DNA from: Myxococcus stipitatus | GTDB lineage: Bacteria; Myxococcota; Myxococcia; Myxococcales; Myxococcaceae | DNA: 64,000 bases | Direction: 5' to 3' | NCBI RefSeq assembly: GCF_038561935.1 | Contig: NZ_CP102770.1 | Location: forward strand, 7,750,001 to 7,814,000 | Shown here: positions 42,301 to 51,383 of the stretch, one piece after another | Position numbering within the stretch: the first letter of the stretch is position 1 | Layout of the letters: each line of letters starts with the position of its first letter | Translations under genes and position numbers: made by a program | Notes under the pieces: generated by a model | Databases searched by the model: none | What the model was told of the DNA's origin: nothing | What the model saw: the letters and a program-made list of their open reading frames with translations, nothing else

Positions 42301-43123
42301 TGTGGCAAATGCCACCACCCGCGGCGTTCGCGATGTTTCCGTAGCCCGCCGTGCCCACCGCGAAGGGGTCGCCGCCGTTGTAGGCCGCGAACACCACACC
42401 CTCACCCTTCTTGGCGCCCCCCGGGAACTCCTCGTTCAGCCCGCCGCAACCGTCGCCGAGGCCGTTCCAGAAGACACCGCCACGGAAGCCCTGACCGTTC
42501 GCGGAGATGGCCCCCAGGTTCGTCACCGCCCCCTGGGCGAGGAAGATGAGGACCCCCCCCGTCTCTCCATCCCAAGACTGCGCGACGATGCTGCCCGTCG
42601 CGGCCACGTTGACCGTGGTGTGCTCGGGGACGCGGATGACCTGCGTCTCATTGGCAGTGCCCAGGAAAGACACCGTGAGCGGAGCGGTGAGGTTGAGGCG
42701 GGTTTCCGTCGAGCCCGCAGCCACGCGGGCGAACTGCCAGCGGCCGACCGCGGCGTTCGCCGGCGCATTCAGGTCAACAGGCGTCTGGTCGCCCGACACA
42801 GGGGCCGGGAGCCCACCCGACTGGTAGACCATCACGAGGTCGTCCACGCCGAAGTCCGCCGTCGAAACGACGTCCACGAAGCTCTGGCCTGCGGGAACAT
42901 CGGCCGTCACCCGCGTGTAGCGGTTGATGACCGTGCCCGCGGCGTTGACGGTCAGCGGGCCATCCGTGCCGTCACCCAGGTGGAAGGTGTCCGCCGCGGC
43001 TCGTGCGGCGGAAGGCACCATCAACGCGGTGCACAGGAGCGCCAGCAGCGCTGCGACGGGCAACCGGGCCCGTACACTCCGTGCCACTTCGAGCGAATCT
43101 GGAGATTGTAAGTTCGGATTCAT
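36326..43123 (-). CDS. Giant Ig-like/TSP3 surface protein fused to beta-barrel OmpA protein
   Basis: The 2265-aa product starts at ATG 43123 with a signal peptide (ARLPVAALLALLCTALMVPS, cleavage near residue 43). Then come a Gly-rich region (~200-450), eight Ig-like repeats (~478-1197, the last six of 89 aa each), a diverged domain, and Asp-rich thrombospondin-type-3 calcium repeats (~1278-1636, DTDGDGLNDEDEVT type). Next is a MYXO-CTERM-like tag: GRGCSTGG with Cys ~1646, hydrophobic PLALLLLAAPML, then RRFRR. A second signal-like segment follows (GLAAGIAGGLALGGVMVAQP, AQA-Q), a beta-barrel region (~1703-1985), more TSP3 repeats with cysteines, and an OmpA peptidoglycan-binding domain (VEGHTDSDGNDAANLDLSRR, RENNRRVEF). 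It looks like two exported proteins merged into one, anchoring a calcium-binding adhesin to the outer membrane and wall. Confidence 0.88.
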   Translation of the reverse strand: MNPNLQSPDSLEVARSVRARLPVAALLALLCTALMVPSAARAAADTFHLGDGTDGPLTVNAAGTVINRYTRVTADVPAGQSFVDVVSTADFGVDDLVMVYQSGGLPAPVSGDQTPVDLNAPANAAVGRWQFARVAAGSTETRLNLTAPLTVSFLGTANETQVIRVPEHTTVNVAATGSIVAQSWDGETGGVLIFLAQGAVTNLGAISANGQGFRGGVFWNGLGDGCGGLNEEFPGGAKKGEGVVFAAYNGGDPFAVGTAGYGNIANAAGGGICHNSGGGGGGSAGQGGKGGRTWDGDEPPSRDVGGLGGAPMSFSALNHLLFGGGGGAGHSNDDLGGAGNAAGGIVFIRAASITGAGVISANGLAGVDTTGRGNDAAGGGGAGGTISLRVTGELTCNANNVAARGGAGGSTPFKQHGPGGGGGGGRVLLQGDVVNCTPDLAGGSPGTQGDPDAPDGPTYGAISGQGGVLESVAGPFVTPAAPVIQTPANGSITGVRPPITGTATPNSTVIISVDGVELAQVTANGAGEFTYTPTTDLAIGTHTVNAISVLNGATGPVSNTNTFTVQNSSTLPPPVIVSPANNAVLTTAPTQITGTASGGATSVVVTLNGIEYPATPVTGGNWTFTIPIAVTDGVYNVSVVAHDATRESTATTSTFTVDTQTTVSISGPAEGATLTNPVVTYTGTAEPGATVTLSVDGTVVDTVTAGPDGSWSLPVATPLADGPHTVTASARDTNGNTATDTNTFTVDSGTAVSITTPAEGSVITNGAVTYTGTAEPGATVTVTVDGNVVGTTTAAANGSWTVPGVATLGDGPHTVTATAEDEAGNTATDTNAFTVDTTTAVSITTPVDGSVINDAVVTYTGTAEPGATVTVTVDGTVVGTTTAAANGSWTVPGIATLGEGPHTVTATAEDEAGNTATDTNNFTVNTQTSVSITTPAEGAVLTNGVVTYAGTAEPGSTVTVTVDGNVVGTVTAQPDGSWSLPGPASLADGPHSVTATADDGSGNTASDTNTFRVDTQTTVTISNPADGAVLTDGVVTYTGTAEPGATVTVTVDGTVIGTVVASLDGNWMLPGPAALADGPHSVTATAEDEAGNTATDTNAFRVDTSTSVDITAPTEGEVLTNGVVTYTGTAEAGATVTVQVDGATVGTVTAQADGTWSLPVSTRLGDGAHTVVATAEDSTGNTATDTVNFSVDTVPDTQITASPPAASTTANARFEFVSTSGDVRDTFECSLDGAAFTACTGPIDYANLAQGQHTFQVRAVDADGDVDATPASFTWTINLTVDTDGDGLNDEDEVTRGTDPNDPDTDDDGIPDGIEVTVGGTDPLDDDTDNDGLLDGTEDKDHDGVVDPGETSPVLADTDGDGVQDGTELGITEPEGTDTDTTVFIPDADPTTTTDPLNVDTDGGSVLDGIEDANHNGRVDPGETNPNVAADDKDSDLDGIDDETEIELGLDPRDPDTDDDGVPDGQDGITDTDGDGRIDANDPDSDNDGVNDGTERGVTRETAPPGTDVNSPNFVPDADPSTTTDPKRADTDGDGLKDGEEDADHNGRVDATETNPNDADTDDDALPDGVEVRGANATNPLNPDTDGDGLKDGAEDANHNGGVDNGETDPNDRDTDRGGASDGEEVTGGSNPLNGNDDFVVVGRGCSTGGAGTFAPLALLLLAAPMLRRFRRATERSSRGLAAGIAGGLALGGVMVAQPAQAQVVAPSGASQSIDVQRFKPGPGAEDILGIHSARVQRHLGLNLGATLNYGSKPLNFMDPRSDRFITALVSRQLGVDLMGAVGLFDRFELGVVLPVTFQDSEPAPQVDSSFSKGVGSGGIGDLRLVPKARLVDAEHFGLALVVPVSLPTAGGNDFLGSSGVGVQPKLVAEYGENVRFAANVGVDLREKQVLRNVTAGNAFTYGLGTEIPFTLGRLPLSAEATLIGAVGLDEQDTEETPLEVLAALKYRAPSGFTAHLGGGPGLTRGYGTPGYRLLAGFSYSPPVEQQKAEPPPPLDSDGDGIYDRDDRCPKEAEDKDGFEDADGCPDPDNDQDGILDGADQCVNQPETSNGFQDEDGCPDEAPPVDSDGDGLMDPDDRCPKEAEDKDGFEDTDGCPDLDNDKDGIADVADKCPLEPEVINGVTDEDGCPDKGKVKVQVDGERVVILEKVHFATGKDIILPRSFPLLKQVAAVLRANPQVELLRVEGHTDSDGNDAANLDLSRRRAANVREFLVKEGIAAARLESQGYGEAKPVDTNKTAKGRENNRRVEFTILRVGKVEVERESP
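38215..39290 (-). repeat. Thrombospondin type-3 calcium-binding repeats (coding)
   Basis: The DNA encodes repeated DxDxDGxxDxxE and TDPNDPDTDDDGIPDG-type units, interspersed with DANHNG(R/G)VDxGET units. These Asp-rich repeats bind calcium and stiffen surface proteins. A shorter second block with cysteines (DDRCPKEAEDKDGFED) lies at about 36720-37145 before the OmpA domain. Confidence 0.85.
39532..41134 (-). repeat. Six tandem 267-bp Ig-like repeats (coding)
   Basis: Six consecutive 89-codon units encode TYTGTAEPGATVTVTVDG, NGSWTVPG, GPHTVTATAEDEAGNTATDT and similar. The total length, about 1602 bp, equals 6 x 267. The middle copies are nearly identical at both DNA and protein level, while the outer copies (and two more distant units at 41150-41690) are diverged. 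This is the pattern of recent expansion or gene conversion. Confidence 0.85.
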
Positions 43124-43260
43124 AGGACTTGCGCCACACGGAGAGGGAAATGCCGGCGGCTGGAAGTGCACATAGCAATCCCGGCGCCAGGGCACGTCCA
43201 GTTATCGGCGCACATCCTTCCGGGACGTTCTCGCGCTAACTCCTGGACGCTTCCCCCCGA

Positions 43261-43299
43261 GGATCCGAATCACGGATCCAGATTCTGGAAACCGGATCC
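43261..43299. promoter_or_regulatory. Triple GGATCC cluster with internal dyad upstream of the giant gene
   Basis: GGATCC occurs at 43261-43266, 43274-43279 and 43294-43299. A further palindrome, CCAGA-T-TCTGG, overlaps the second at 43278-43288. The cluster is centred ~155 bp before the giant gene's ATG and is compatible with a multi-site operator, or with chance. Confidence 0.35.
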
Positions 43300-43419
43300 T
43301 TTCCCCTCCAGCCAGGGCCCGTTCCAGGCGCCGTTGACCCGTCAATCCGGGGAGGCACACCCGCCCTGACGCGTCAGCCCTGGCCCCCTGGCCCATCAAA
43401 CCCATGGCGCAGTGCGTCC

Positions 43420-43457
43420 AAAAAGCAGAAGGGGCCCTCCGGATGGAAGGCCCCTTC
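43420..43457 (-). terminator. Rho-independent terminator after ftsA
   Basis: A perfect 9-bp stem (43449-43457 with 43428-43436) and 12-nt loop is followed on the minus strand by a U-rich tract, seen as five A residues at 43420-43424. It begins 35 bp past the ftsA stop and would end the main dcw transcript. Confidence 0.85.
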
Positions 43458-43492
43458 GCGTTGCACCGGGACGCTGTCGCGTCCTCGCGGCG

Positions 43493-44725
43493 CTAGAAGA
43501 TTTCCTCGAGCCACTCGCGCATGCGGCCCTTCACCTTCTTGTACACGTTCTCTTCGCGGATGCGGAACATGCGCCGGTCCAGGTGCTTGGCGCCGTAGAC
43601 GACCAGGCCCACGCCCGTCGCGTACATCGGGCTCTTCACCACGTCCACCAGCCCGCCGATGCCGCGCGGCATGCCCCGGCGCACCGGCAGCCCGAGCACT
43701 TCCTCGGCCAGCTCCGGCATGCCCGCCAGCAGCGTGGAGCCACCCGTAATCACCACGCCCGAGGCCAGCAGGTCCTCGTAGCCACACTTCTGGATCTCCC
43801 GGTGCACCAGCTGGAAGATCTCCTCGACGCGCGGCTCCAGGATCTCGCAGAGAATCTGCCGCCCGAGGACCCGGGGCTGACGCCCGCCCACGCTCGGCAC
43901 CTCCAGCGTGTCGTCCTTGTTGATGAGCGACGCCAGCGCGCAGCCATACTTCTGCTTGATGCGCTCGGCCTCGTGGGCCGGCGTGCGCAACCCGATGGCA
44001 ATATCACTGGTGAGGTTGTTGCCACCCAGTGCAATCACCGCCGTGTGGACGATGGAGCCACCCGAGAAGATGGCGATGTCCGTCGTACCGCCGCCGATGT
44101 CGACGAGGCAGACCCCCAGTTCCTTCTCGTCGTCGCCCAGCACCGCCTCGGCGCTCGCCAGGGGCTGCAGGACGATGTCCGAGACATTCAGGCCCGTCCG
44201 GTTCGCGCACTTGACGATGTTCTGCGCGCTGGAGACAGCGCCCGTGACGATGTGCACCTTGGCCTCCAGGCGCACGCCCGCCATGCCCAGGGGCTCCTTG
44301 ATGCCGCCCTGGTCATCGATGATGAACTCCTGGGGCAGCACGTGGATGACTTCCCGGTCCAGGGGAATGGCCACCGCCTTGGCCGCGTCGATGACCCGGG
44401 CGATGTCCGCCTCGCGGACCTCCTTGTCCTTCACCGCGACGATGCCCTGGGAATTGAAGCCCTTGATGTGGCCACCGGCGATGCCCGTGTAGACATGGGA
44501 AATCTCGGCGCCCGCCATCAGCTCCGCTTCTTCAATCGCGCGGCGGATGGAGGAGACGGTCGCCTCGATGTTGACCACCACGCCCTTACGCAGCCCCTTC
44601 GACGGATGCGTCCCGATACCGATGATGTCGATACCGCTGTCGGTCAGCTCCCCGACGATGGCGCAAATCTTCGTCGTGCCGATGTCGAGGCCGACAATAA
44701 TCTCCCCCGACTTCTGCTTCGCCAT
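43493..44725 (-). CDS. ftsA: Cell-division actin-like ATPase FtsA
   Basis: The 410-aa protein tethers FtsZ to the membrane and recruits later division proteins. It begins MAKQKSGEIIVGLDIGTTKI (phosphate-1) and has VCLVDIGGGTTDIAIFSGGS (phosphate-2), VVITGGSTLLAGMPELAEEV (adenosine block) and a C-terminal amphipathic membrane-targeting helix (VYKKVKGRMREWLEEIF). ATG 44725 follows GGAGGG at 7 bp. The usual neighbour ftsZ is displaced 7.6 kb away; a terminator follows directly. ftsQ lies 44 bp upstream. Confidence 0.97.
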   Translation of the reverse strand: MAKQKSGEIIVGLDIGTTKICAIVGELTDSGIDIIGIGTHPSKGLRKGVVVNIEATVSSIRRAIEEAELMAGAEISHVYTGIAGGHIKGFNSQGIVAVKDKEVREADIARVIDAAKAVAIPLDREVIHVLPQEFIIDDQGGIKEPLGMAGVRLEAKVHIVTGAVSSAQNIVKCANRTGLNVSDIVLQPLASAEAVLGDDEKELGVCLVDIGGGTTDIAIFSGGSIVHTAVIALGGNNLTSDIAIGLRTPAHEAERIKQKYGCALASLINKDDTLEVPSVGGRQPRVLGRQILCEILEPRVEEIFQLVHREIQKCGYEDLLASGVVITGGSTLLAGMPELAEEVLGLPVRRGMPRGIGGLVDVVKSPMYATGVGLVVYGAKHLDRRMFRIREENVYKKVKGRMREWLEEIF

Positions 44726-44769
44726 GACAACCCTCCCAGGCCCCCCACTCTCGTGAAAGGGGCGTCCTC

Positions 44770-45627
44770 TTACTGCTTCGCGCTCCCGTTCCTCTCGGAC
44801 ACGGGGCTCGAAATCTTCACCGCCACCCAACCGGGCCGGGCCCGGTTATCCAGGTGAATGATCTCCGCTGCAAGCCCCCTGGCGCCCAGTTCGCGCCGGA
44901 CACGGGCCAACCGCTGCAGCTTGACCTCGGAATCTCCTTCGCCTAGGCGCACTTCCTGGCCGGAAGCCGCCACCAGCGTCACATCCCGCCCCTCCATCCG
45001 CACCTCGGACAGCCGCTCGGGCTTGCCCGCCACCGCTTCCTTCGTGTACGCCCGAGCCACTTCCAGCGCCGCCTGGAACCGCTGGCGCGCCTGCTCCGGG
45101 TCCGCCACGTAGCCCTCCCGGTCCACCCCGGTGACGAGCGGCAGGTCCAGTCCATCCCCTGGCGTCACCCGCTTGAAGGGCTCGCCCTCCTCGTCCAGCA
45201 CGTACAACTCGCCCAGCACCGCCAGTGCCTCCGGCACGTGCTCCGTCACCGCGACCGACACGCGGTTGGGGAAGCGCCGGGTCACCTCCACCTTCTTCAC
45301 CCACGGGTGCTGAAGCATGGTGCGCTCCAGCGCCCCCACGTCCAACGCCCACAGGTTCTGCCCCTTCGTCAGCGCCGCCAGCCGCAGCAACTCCACGCGC
45401 GAGGCGCGCTGCAGGCCCGAGAACGACACCGCCGCCAGCTCGAACCGCGGAGACTGGAGCGCCCAGCGCCTCAGCTCCACCCCACCCCACACCAACAGTC
45501 CCGTCGCCAGCGTCAGCGCCAGCACCTTCAGCACGCCCGGCCCCTTCGAACGCACCGCGCCTTTGACCGCCTCGTTTCGCTGGGCGGCGTCCTGACGGCG
45601 GCGGTTCTTGTTTCGACCAAAGGCCAT
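44770..45627 (-). CDS. ftsQ: Cell-division protein FtsQ
   Basis: The 285-aa protein has a basic cytoplasmic N-terminus (GRNKNRRRQD), one membrane helix (VLKVLALTLATGLLVWGGVE, ~33-52) and a periplasmic POTRA domain starting FELAAVSFSGLQRASRVELL. PWVKKVEVTRRFPNRVSVAV then leads into the FtsQ/DivIB beta domain. It links FtsL/FtsB with early division proteins. ATG 45627 is chosen because it gives the normal length. It sits between ddl (137 bp upstream) and ftsA, as in the classic dcw order. Confidence 0.92.
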   Translation of the reverse strand: MAFGRNKNRRRQDAAQRNEAVKGAVRSKGPGVLKVLALTLATGLLVWGGVELRRWALQSPRFELAAVSFSGLQRASRVELLRLAALTKGQNLWALDVGALERTMLQHPWVKKVEVTRRFPNRVSVAVTEHVPEALAVLGELYVLDEEGEPFKRVTPGDGLDLPLVTGVDREGYVADPEQARQRFQAALEVARAYTKEAVAGKPERLSEVRMEGRDVTLVAASGQEVRLGEGDSEVKLQRLARVRRELGARGLAAEIIHLDNRARPGWVAVKISSPVSERNGSAKQ

Positions 45628-45764
45628 GGTGAGGGAACGGTGACACGCATGCTGCGCGCGGATGTTTCTCCACGCCAGTTTTTGGCGACAGCCACGTTGC
45701 TGTAGCGCCCCAAGACACACGAGGGGCGCGAGACTTCGAGGGGGATTCGGAAGGGGGGCGCCTT

Positions 45765-46721
45765 CTATGCCTTGAGACAGGCCCCTTGCAACAGGCGCTC
45801 GCACAAGGACGGGAAGTCGATACCGCGTCCAGCCGCAATCTTGGGCAGCAGGCTGGTGGCCGTCATGCCCGGCAGCGTGTTGGTTTCCAGCAGGAACACA
45901 GCGCCTCCCTCGGTGACGATGACATCCGAGCGCGACGCCCCGGCACAGCCCAGGGCCCGGTGCGCGCCCAGGCACACCTCATTGACCCGTGCATACTGAT
46001 CCGGAGGAAGGGGCGCGGGGAAGAGGTACTGCGTGCCGGTGCCCGCCTTGTACTTCGCATCGTAGTCGTAGAACTCGCGTGCGGCGCGAACCTCGATGAC
46101 CCCGAGCGCCTCATCGTCCAGGACTCCACCTTGCACTTCGCGGCCCTTGACGAACTGCTCCACCAGGAGGGTGCCCGCGTACTTCGCCGCATCCCGCACC
46201 GCGGCGTCATACGCATCGCGCGTCTTGCAGATGTGCACGCCCACGCTGCTGCCCTCGCGGCTGGGCTTCACGACGACGGGGAAGGGAAACGGCAGCGAGT
46301 CCCCCGCCGCCAGCGCGGAGGCCTCGTCGTGGAACGCGCGGTAGGCGGGCGTGGGGATGCCGTGCGCCACGAAGACCTGCTTGGCGTAGACCTTGTCCAT
46401 ACCCAGCGCGGAGGCCAGCACGCCGCTGCCGGTGTAAGGAATGAACATGGACTCGAGCAGTCCTTGGAGGCTGCCGTCCTCGCCGTACCGGCCGTGCACC
46501 GCCAGCCACGCCACGTCCACCTTCTCGGCGACGAGGCGCGCGGGCAGGTCCTTCCCCACGTCGATGTCCACCACCGTGTAGCCCAGCGAGCGCAGCGCCT
46601 CGGCGACGGCGGCGCCGGTGCGCAGGGACACCTCGCGCTCGGCGGAGAGGCCGCCGTACAACACGCCCACGCGCTTGTGCTTGAGCTCATCCTTGCTGAA
46701 GGCACCGCGAATGACTGTCAT
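45765..46721 (-). CDS. ddl: D-alanine--D-alanine ligase
   Basis: The 318-aa ATP-grasp enzyme makes D-Ala-D-Ala for peptidoglycan. It shows VGVLYGGLSAEREVSLRTGA (N-terminal substrate loop), AVHGRYGEDGSLQGLLESMF, PVVVKPSREGSSVGVHICKT (ATP loop), EVRAAREFYDYDAKY, and the C-terminal FLLETNTLPGMTATSLLPKI. All catalytic residues look intact. Its ATG overlaps the murB stop by 4 bp. The 137-bp gap to ftsQ is the largest within this part of the cluster. Confidence 0.97.
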   Translation of the reverse strand: MTVIRGAFSKDELKHKRVGVLYGGLSAEREVSLRTGAAVAEALRSLGYTVVDIDVGKDLPARLVAEKVDVAWLAVHGRYGEDGSLQGLLESMFIPYTGSGVLASALGMDKVYAKQVFVAHGIPTPAYRAFHDEASALAAGDSLPFPFPVVVKPSREGSSVGVHICKTRDAYDAAVRDAAKYAGTLLVEQFVKGREVQGGVLDDEALGVIEVRAAREFYDYDAKYKAGTGTQYLFPAPLPPDQYARVNEVCLGAHRALGCAGASRSDVIVTEGGAVFLLETNTLPGMTATSLLPKIAAGRGIDFPSLCERLLQGACLKA

Positions 46722-47653
46722 GGCAGGAACGCTCCCACGCGTTTGACTTCGGGTTTCATCTCCACGCCGGTCTCCTCACGCACGCGCGTCTGCATCAGCG
46801 TGATGAGGCCCAGCACGTCCCGAGCGGTGGCCCCGCCCAGGTTCACAATCCAGTTGGCGTGCAGCGTCGAAATCTGCGCCCGCCCCAGCGTGTGCCCCTT
46901 CAGGCCCACGCGCTCGATGAGCCGCCCGGCATGGTCCCCGGGCGGGTTGGTGAAGACGCTGCCGAAGTTCGGCTGGCTCAAGGGCTGCGTCCGCTTGCGG
47001 TAGCCCAGGTCCGCGTCCATCGCCGCCTTGGAGGCGTCCACGTCTCCCTTGGGGAGGCGGAAGCGCACCCGCGTCACAACCCCGCCCGGAGGCAGCTCCG
47101 AGTGTCGGTAGGAATGCGGAATCTGAGCCTTCGTGAGCCACCCCACCCCGTCCGCCGTCGCCACTTCCACCGCGTCGATGACCCGGAAGGCCTCGCCGTT
47201 CTTGGTGCCCGCGTTCATCGACACCGCGCCGCCCAGCGTTCCCGGAATGCCCGCGAGGAACTCCGCGCCCACCAGGCCCTGGGCCCGCATCACGTTGACG
47301 ATGCGCACGATGGCCGAGCCCGCGCACAGGGTGATGAGCCCCTCCTCGGCCCCGACCTCGAGCTCCTCCGGGAACAGCGTCCCCGGAACCTTCACGGTGA
47401 GCCCCGGCACGCCGCCGTCGCCCACCAGCGTGTTGGCCCCCCCGCCCAGGATGGTGACGGGAGCCCCCTCGTCGCGCGCGAGCTTCAGCAAGGCCACCAG
47501 CGCCTCGGCCGTGCGCGGACGCACCAGCGCCTCCGCCGCCCCTCCGACCCGGACGCTGATGAGCGGCGCCAGGGGTGCCCCGGCCTTCACCTCGCACTCC
47601 GGCACCTGCTCGAAGCGCGCCGCCAGCGCCGTCTTCACGCCCTCGTCCACCAT
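46718..47653 (-). CDS. murB: UDP-N-acetylenolpyruvoylglucosamine reductase
   Basis: The 311-aa FAD enzyme reduces UDP-GlcNAc-enolpyruvate to UDP-MurNAc. Visible parts are PLISVRVGGAAEALVRPRTA, VTILGGGANTLVGDGGVPGL (FAD site), AEFLAGIPGTLGGAVSMNAG, a conserved serine/arginine stretch PHSYRHSELPPGGVVTRVRF, and QPNFGSVFTNPPGDHAGRLI (catalytic Ser) with HANWIVNLGGATARDVL. It lies 5 bp after murC and overlaps ddl by 4 bp. Confidence 0.96.
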   Translation of the reverse strand: MVDEGVKTALAARFEQVPECEVKAGAPLAPLISVRVGGAAEALVRPRTAEALVALLKLARDEGAPVTILGGGANTLVGDGGVPGLTVKVPGTLFPEELEVGAEEGLITLCAGSAIVRIVNVMRAQGLVGAEFLAGIPGTLGGAVSMNAGTKNGEAFRVIDAVEVATADGVGWLTKAQIPHSYRHSELPPGGVVTRVRFRLPKGDVDASKAAMDADLGYRKRTQPLSQPNFGSVFTNPPGDHAGRLIERVGLKGHTLGRAQISTLHANWIVNLGGATARDVLGLITLMQTRVREETGVEMKPEVKRVGAFLP

Positions 47654-47658
47654 GACGG

Positions 47659-49073
<1,415 letters not shown>

Positions 49074-49077
<4 letters not shown>

Positions 49078-50219
49078 GACTCGCTCCTGGGCGCCTTCTT
49101 CGCCTCGGGGGTGGCGCGCTCGCGGCCACTGGGGCCCCAGGTCTGCACCATCAGGTCAACACACACGTCCGCCAGCTCCTTCGCCGCCTCGGGGCGGCCC
49201 AGCAGCGCCGCCTTCTTCTCCATGCCCTTGAGACGCTCCGGCTGCGACTTCAGCATCCGCAGCGTCTCCGCCAGCTTCTGCCCCGTCAGCTCCGACTCCT
49301 GGAACATCAACGCCGCGCCCGCATCCACCAGCGCCCGCGCGTTCACCGTCTGGTGGTCATCCGTCGCATGCGGGAAGGGGATGAGGATGCTCGCCTTCTT
49401 GCACACCGTGAGCTCCGCCAGCGTGGTGGCGCCCGCGCGACAGACGACGAGGTCCGCCTTCGCGTACGCGCTCGACATGTCGTCGATGAACTCCACCACC
49501 TCCGCCTGGAAGCCCTTGTCCGCGTAGCCCTTGCGCACCATCTCCAGGTCGTTCTTTCCCGTCTGGTGCACGAAGCGCACGTCGCCCTTCAGGTCGCCCA
49601 GCGAGTCGAGCGCCTCCAGCATCCGCTGGTTGATGCCCCGCGCGCCCAGGCTGCCGCCGAAGACGAGCACCGAGAAGTTCTCGTGCGCCACGTGGCTGCG
49701 CAGGTAGTTGTCCATCAGCTTGCGGCGGATGGGGTTGCCGATGAGCTGCACCTTCTTCTCAGGGAAGAAGCGCCGCGCCTCCTCGAAGGCGATGAACACC
49801 ACGCGCACCACCTTGCCCAGCACCTTGTTGGTGAGGCCCGGCAGCGCGTTCTGCTCCTGGATGGCGGTGGGGATGCCCATCAGCCACGCGGCCAGCACCA
49901 CCGGCCCGCTCGCGTAGCCCCCCACGCCCACCACCACGTCCGGCTTCTGCCGCACGAGGATGCGAAACGACTCGATGAAGGCCAGGGGCAGCGCCACCAG
50001 CGCCTTGAGCAACGAGAAGAGGCCCTTGCCCTTGAGGCCCTGCACCTTCACCAGCTCCAGCGGATAGCCCTCGCGCGGAACCACGCGCGCCTCCAGGCCC
50101 CGCTCCGTGCCCACGAAGACGACCTCGTTGGCGTGGTGACGCGTCACCACCTCTTCCGCCAGCGCGATGCCGGGAAAGAGATGTCCACCGGTGCCGCCTC
50201 CCGCGATGAGCACCTTCAC
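49074..50219 (-). CDS. murG: Undecaprenyl-PP-MurNAc-pentapeptide GlcNAc transferase
   Basis: The 381-aa GT-B enzyme turns lipid I into lipid II on the cytoplasmic face. The N-terminal loop is [20 protein letters not shown], the second is [20 protein letters not shown], and the C-domain has [40 protein letters not shown] and [20 protein letters not shown]. The start is a GTG at 50219 overlapping the ftsW stop by 4 bp. The C-terminal ~20 residues are charged and variable. Confidence 0.96.
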
Positions 50220-51379
50220 GCCGCCACCTCCCTCAACTCCGAGCCTGCTCGCGAGCCTTTCGGTGCCCCCTGCGCGCTGGCGCTCAGCGACAACAGCACC
50301 CCCGCCGCCGACATCAGCACCACCAGCGACGTGCCGCCGTACGAGACGAACGGCAGCGTCAGCCCCTTCGTCGGGAGCAGCCCCATGGCCACGCACATGT
50401 TCACCGTGGCCTGGAACGCGATGATGGAGGTGAAGCCCAGCCCCAGGTACGTGCCGAACGTCTCCCCCGCCGCCAGGCTCGCGCGCACGCCGCGCCACAG
50501 GACGATGGCGTAGAGCGTGACGAGCACGCCCACGCCCACCAGCCCCGTCTCCTCGCCCAGGATGGAGAAGATGAAGTCCGTATGCGCTTCCGGCAGGAAG
50601 AAGAGCTTCTGTCGCCCGTCGCCCAGCCCCAGGCCCGACACACCGCCCGAGCCGATGGACATGAGCGACTCCGCCACCTGGTAGCCCACGTCATGGCGGT
50701 GCGCCCACGGGTCCAGGAAGGCGAGGATGCGCTTCATGCGGTACGGGCTGGAGGCGATGGCCACATAGGCCAGCGGCAGCGCGAGCAGGATGGAGCCCAC
50801 CAGGTAGCTGAGCTTCGCGCCGGCGGCGAACAGCAGCACGAACAGCATGAACACCAGCAACACGCTGCTGCCGAAGTCCGGCTGGAGCATGCAAAGCATC
50901 ACCAGGATGCCGCAGAGCGCCAGGTGCGGGAGGAAGCCCACGGAGAACGTCGCCACCTTCTCGCGCTTCTTCGCCAGCGAGTAGGACAGGTAGACCACCC
51001 AGGCGAACTTGGCGACCTCCGCCGGCTGGAGGCTGAAGCCCGGCAGCCGAATCCAACGCCGCGCGCCGCCCGCCGTCGAGCCGATGCCCGGAATCGCCAC
51101 CAGCACCAGCAGGACGATGGCCGCGAGCAGCAGCGGATACGCCCAGCGCGCCAGCTTGCGCCACCCCACCTTCATGGCCACGGCCATGGCGACCAGGCCC
51201 ATGCCGGCCGCGGTGAGCTGTCGCTTGAAGAAGTACAAGCTGTCTCCCAGCTTGTCTTGCGCGAGCACCGCGCTCGCCGAGTACACCATCACCAGCCCGA
51301 TGGTGACGAGCGCCAGCACGGCACACAGCAGCAGGGGGTCGAACCGCACGAGCGAGGTCGACGGAGGAGAGGTCTTCAT
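50216..51379 (-). CDS. ftsW: Septal peptidoglycan polymerase FtsW
   Basis: The 387-aa SEDS-family protein has about ten membrane segments, beginning FDPLLLCAVLALVTIGLVMV, with VYSASAVLA, RWIRLPGFSLQPAEVAKFAW, LQPDFGSSVLL, FSILGEETGLVGVGVLV and the C-terminal LPFVSYGGTSLVVLMSAAGV. These are the standard FtsW/RodA blocks. It polymerises lipid II with FtsI. ATG 51379 is used, 4 bp after the murD stop, and its own stop overlaps murG. The Ala-rich C-terminus is short. Confidence 0.95.
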   Translation of the reverse strand: MKTSPPSTSLVRFDPLLLCAVLALVTIGLVMVYSASAVLAQDKLGDSLYFFKRQLTAAGMGLVAMAVAMKVGWRKLARWAYPLLLAAIVLLVLVAIPGIGSTAGGARRWIRLPGFSLQPAEVAKFAWVVYLSYSLAKKREKVATFSVGFLPHLALCGILVMLCMLQPDFGSSVLLVFMLFVLLFAAGAKLSYLVGSILLALPLAYVAIASSPYRMKRILAFLDPWAHRHDVGYQVAESLMSIGSGGVSGLGLGDGRQKLFFLPEAHTDFIFSILGEETGLVGVGVLVTLYAIVLWRGVRASLAAGETFGTYLGLGFTSIIAFQATVNMCVAMGLLPTKGLTLPFVSYGGTSLVVLMSAAGVLLSLSASAQGAPKGSRAGSELREVAA

Positions 51380-51383
51380 GCCG

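Larger units (their letters stand above)
43124..43492. other. Upstream region of the giant gene, downstream of ftsA
   Basis: This 369-bp gap contains the ftsA terminator (43420-43457), a TTGAC-CC-GTCAA inverted repeat at 43334-43345, and a cluster of three GGATCC palindromes at 43261-43299. No clear -10/-35 promoter pair for the giant gene was found, so a non-sigma70 promoter or an activator-dependent promoter is possible. Confidence 0.45.

Noticed and set aside
37616-43111. A plus-strand open frame of about 1830 codons
   Set aside because: It is antisense to the giant surface-protein gene, Arg/His-rich throughout and lacks any domain; it is a by-product of the repetitive GC-rich coding strand.
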